This document shows, in pieces, positions 22,596 through 24,644 of a DNA stretch of 24,644 nt. Within the stretch, counting starts at the first letter, position 1. Each line of letters begins with the position of its first letter. The DNA is from JBOFCO01 sp051646105 (GTDB taxonomy: Bacteria > Pseudomonadota > Alphaproteobacteria > Rhodobacterales > Rhodobacteraceae). The DNA is taken from positions 1 to 24,644 of the forward strand of contig JBOFCO010000044.1 in NCBI GenBank assembly GCA_051646105.1, written 5' to 3'. The notes under the pieces were generated by a model that was given only the letters and a program-made list of their open reading frames with translations, was not told the DNA's origin and made no database searches. Both the position numbers and the translations under genes were made by a program.

Positions 22596-23948
22596 ATGGC
22601 AATCACCCTGATCATTCTTGCAGCCGGGCAAGGCACGCGGATGAATTCCGACCAGCCCAAAGTGTTGCACCAGGTCGCGGGCGCGCCGCTTCTGGCCCAT
22701 GCTTTGCGTGCAGGCGCGGTTCTGGAACCGGACCGGATCATCATAGTGGCGGGTCATGGTGCAGAGGCGGTGACAGCCGCCGCGAAGGAGGTCGACGAGC
22801 GCGCCGAGGTGGTGGTGCAGGCCGAACAGCTTGGCACCGGGCACGCCGTCGCGCAGGCGGCCCCCCTGCTGACAGGTGTCACCGGCGATGTGATCGTGCT
22901 TTATGGCGACACGCCCTTCATCACTCCCGAGACGCTTGAGGCGATGATCGCCGCCCGCAAGAAGCATGATGTGGTGGTGCTGGGCTTTGATCTGCCCGAT
23001 CCTGCTGCCCGCTATGGCCGTCTGGTCACGGATGGCGACGCGCTGCTGCGGATCGTGGAATGGAAAGATGCCACCCCGACGGAACGCGCTATCCCGCTGT
23101 GCAATTCCGGCGTGGTTGCAGCCGATTGCGCGGCGTTGCTGGCCATGGTTGCCGATCTGGGCAACGACAATGCGGCGAGGGAATATTACCTGACCGACGT
23201 GCCGGAAATGGCCCGTGCACGCGGCCTGTCGGCGGGCGTGGTAATCTGCCCCGAGACGGAAACGCTGGGTGTCAACACCCGCGCCGATCTGGCCCGCGCC
23301 GAAGCCGCCTTTCAGGCGCGTGCCCGTGCTGCGGCGATGGACGACGGCGTGACGCTGATCGCCCCGGAAACCGTGTTCCTGTCCTGGGATACCGTCATCG
23401 GGCGCGATACGGTGGTGGAACCGAACGTGTTTTTCGGCCCCGGCGTATCGGTAGAAAACGGTGCCCATATCCGCGCCTTTAGCCATCTTGAGGGATGTCA
23501 TATCGGCGAAGCCGCATCGGTCGGCCCCTTCGCCCGGCTGCGTCCGGGGGCGGAACTTGGCCCCGACGTGCATGTCGGCAATTTTGTCGAGGTCAAAAAT
23601 TCCGTGCTGGATAAGGGCGTCAAGGTCGGCCATCTGACCTATCTTGGCGATGCCCATGTCGGCACGGCCACGAATATCGGCGCGGGCACGATCACCTGCA
23701 ATTATGACGGCGTCGGCAAGCACCGCACAGAAATCGGTGCGAATGCCTTCATCGGATCGGATACGATGCTGGTCGCCCCGGTGAAGGTCGGTGCAGGCGC
23801 AATGACCGCTTCGGGTTCCGTCATCACCGCAGATGTTCCTGCCGATGCACTGGCACTGGGCCGTGCCAAGCAGGAAAACAAACCCGGCTTTGCGCCCCGG
23901 TTCATGGAACTGGCGCGGGCGCGCAAAGCGGCAAAGGGGAAAAGCTGA
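22596..23948 (+). CDS. glmU: Bifunctional UDP-GlcNAc pyrophosphorylase / glucosamine-1-phosphate acetyltransferase
   Basis: GlmU makes UDP-N-acetylglucosamine for peptidoglycan and lipopolysaccharide by acetylating glucosamine-1-phosphate and then uridylylating it. The 450 residues give both domains. The N-terminal pyrophosphorylase has LAAGQGTRMNSDQPKVLH (residues 8-25), GTGHAVAQAAP and YGDTPF. The C-terminal left-handed beta-helix has FARLRPGAELGPDVHVGNFV and GAGTITCNYDGVGKHRTEIG. The ATG at 22596 gives the normal N-terminus MAITLIILAAG; an upstream in-frame TTG at 22524 would add 24 non-conserved residues and is rejected. The stop overlaps the glmS start by one base (TGATG), giving a coupled glmU-glmS operon. 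Confidence 0.97.
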   Translation: MAITLIILAAGQGTRMNSDQPKVLHQVAGAPLLAHALRAGAVLEPDRIIIVAGHGAEAVTAAAKEVDERAEVVVQAEQLGTGHAVAQAAPLLTGVTGDVIVLYGDTPFITPETLEAMIAARKKHDVVVLGFDLPDPAARYGRLVTDGDALLRIVEWKDATPTERAIPLCNSGVVAADCAALLAMVADLGNDNAAREYYLTDVPEMARARGLSAGVVICPETETLGVNTRADLARAEAAFQARARAAAMDDGVTLIAPETVFLSWDTVIGRDTVVEPNVFFGPGVSVENGAHIRAFSHLEGCHIGEAASVGPFARLRPGAELGPDVHVGNFVEVKNSVLDKGVKVGHLTYLGDAHVGTATNIGAGTITCNYDGVGKHRTEIGANAFIGSDTMLVAPVKVGAGAMTASGSVITADVPADALALGRAKQENKPGFAPRFMELARARKAAKGKS

Positions 23949-24644
23949 TGTGTGGAATCGTCGGGGTACTGGGCAGCCACGAAGTCGCGCCCCTGATCGT
24001 CGAGGCGCTGAAGCGGCTGGAATACCGCGGCTATGACAGCGCTGGCATCGCCACGGTGAACGACGGGCACCTTGACCGCCGTCGCGCCGTGGGCAAGCTC
24101 GTAAACCTGTCCGATCTGCTGGTACATGATCCGCTGCCCGGCAAGGCTGGCATAGGTCATACCCGCTGGGCCACGCATGGCGCGCCTTCGGTCGCCAACG
24201 CGCACCCGCACCGTTCCGGCCCGGTCGCCGTGGTGCACAACGGCATCATCGAGAACTTTCGCGAGCTGCGCGCCGAACTATCCGCGGCCGGGCTGTCGTT
24301 TGAATCGGAAACCGATACCGAAACTGTTGCCCTGCTGGCGCGGCAATACATGGATCAGGGCATGTCCCCCCGCGATGCGGCCGAGGCGACCATCGCCCGG
24401 CTGAGCGGCGCCTTCGCGCTGCTGTTCCTGTTCGATGGTGAAGAGGATCTGATGATCGCCGCCCGCAAGGGCAGCCCGCTGGCCGTAGGCCACGGCACGG
24501 GCGAGATGTACGTCGGATCGGATGCGATCGCGCTGGCACCGATGACCGACCGCATCACCTATCTGGAAGAGGGAGACCACGCGTTTGTCACCCGCGCCGG
24601 TGCCGAGATCTACGACCGCGAGGGCCGGCCCGCCAACCGGGAAA
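23948..24644 (+). CDS. glmS: Glutamine--fructose-6-phosphate aminotransferase (partial, C-terminal part beyond window edge)
   Basis: GlmS converts fructose-6-phosphate and glutamine to glucosamine-6-phosphate, the first step towards the UDP-GlcNAc made by GlmU. The window contains the first 232 residues, essentially the whole glutaminase domain, of a protein usually near 605 residues. Cys2, the N-terminal nucleophile after Met removal, is in MCGIVGVLG. Other conserved segments are LKRLEYRGYDSAGIA, GHTRWATHGAPS, HNGIIENFRELR and SETDTETVALL. The sugar isomerase domains lie beyond the window. With only one base of overlap with glmU, no room exists for a glmS ribozyme, which is in any case a feature of Gram-positive bacteria. 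Confidence 0.97.
   Translation, partial: MCGIVGVLGSHEVAPLIVEALKRLEYRGYDSAGIATVNDGHLDRRRAVGKLVNLSDLLVHDPLPGKAGIGHTRWATHGAPSVANAHPHRSGPVAVVHNGIIENFRELRAELSAAGLSFESETDTETVALLARQYMDQGMSPRDAAEATIARLSGAFALLFLFDGEEDLMIAARKGSPLAVGHGTGEMYVGSDAIALAPMTDRITYLEEGDHAFVTRAGAEIYDREGRPANRE

Noticed and set aside
22458..23723. Minus-strand open frame of 421 codons opposite glmU
   Set aside because: It is antisense to glmU, whose motifs are complete, and shows no protein family features.
23940..23960. glmS ribozyme or leader upstream of glmS
   Set aside because: glmU and glmS overlap by one base, leaving no non-coding space, and the ribozyme is not expected in this lineage.

Overview
The window is high-GC, tightly packed bacterial DNA from an alphaproteobacterium, most likely a member of the Rhodobacterales (Rhodobacteraceae; relatives would be Rhodobacter, Paracoccus, Gemmobacter and similar). 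The evidence is a 14-gene complex I (nuo) operon interrupted by accessory reading frames (DUF5333- and DUF5337-like proteins, a carboxymuconolactone decarboxylase-like protein, small lipoproteins), a NuoE with a long C-terminal extension, and a nuo operon that runs directly into birA, coaX and an RNase J gene. Genus and species cannot be fixed from the sequence alone.

Layout. From 21553 down to 1 everything is on the minus strand and reads as one transcription unit: nuoA, B, C, D, E, a 464-residue accessory gene, a DUF5337-like gene, nuoF, a lipoprotein gene, a DUF5333-like gene, a DUF3291-like gene, nuoG, a second lipoprotein gene, nuoH, nuoI, a carboxymuconolactone decarboxylase-like gene, nuoJ, K, L, M, N, then birA, coaX and rnj (its 3' end is cut by the window edge). 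Most junctions overlap by 1 to 11 bases or are under 20 bases, so translational coupling is likely throughout. The larger gaps inside the unit are 14075-14190 (116 bp, nothing recognised), 8028-8152 (125 bp, a cluster of GC-rich hairpins) and 17493-17545 (53 bp). The likely nuo promoter and leader lie at 21554-21776. Upstream, also on the minus strand, is gph (phosphoglycolate phosphatase). Divergent from gph on the plus strand are glmU and glmS (3' end cut by the window edge), which overlap by one base.

How the genes work together. nuoA-N encode the complete proton-pumping NADH:quinone oxidoreductase: the NADH/FMN module (E, F, G), the Fe-S/quinone module (B, C, D, I) and the membrane arm (A, H, J, K, L, M, N). 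The accessory genes encode two predicted lipoproteins, one predicted periplasmic protein, one two-helix membrane protein, one membrane-anchored protein with a histone-H1-like linker, one DUF3291 protein and one cysteine-free carboxymuconolactone decarboxylase-like protein. Their roles are not evident from sequence; by position they are candidates for assembly, stability or regulation of complex I. birA (biotin protein ligase), coaX (pantothenate kinase) and rnj (RNase J) are housekeeping genes co-directional with nuo. glmU and glmS make UDP-N-acetylglucosamine.

Most interesting signal: NuoE and the neighbouring 464-residue protein end in the same 81-residue helix-hairpin-helix-like domain (43 of 68 core positions identical by eye), each joined to the rest of its protein by an Ala/Lys/Pro-rich linker. 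No CRISPR array, tRNA, rRNA, insertion sequence or phage gene was seen.
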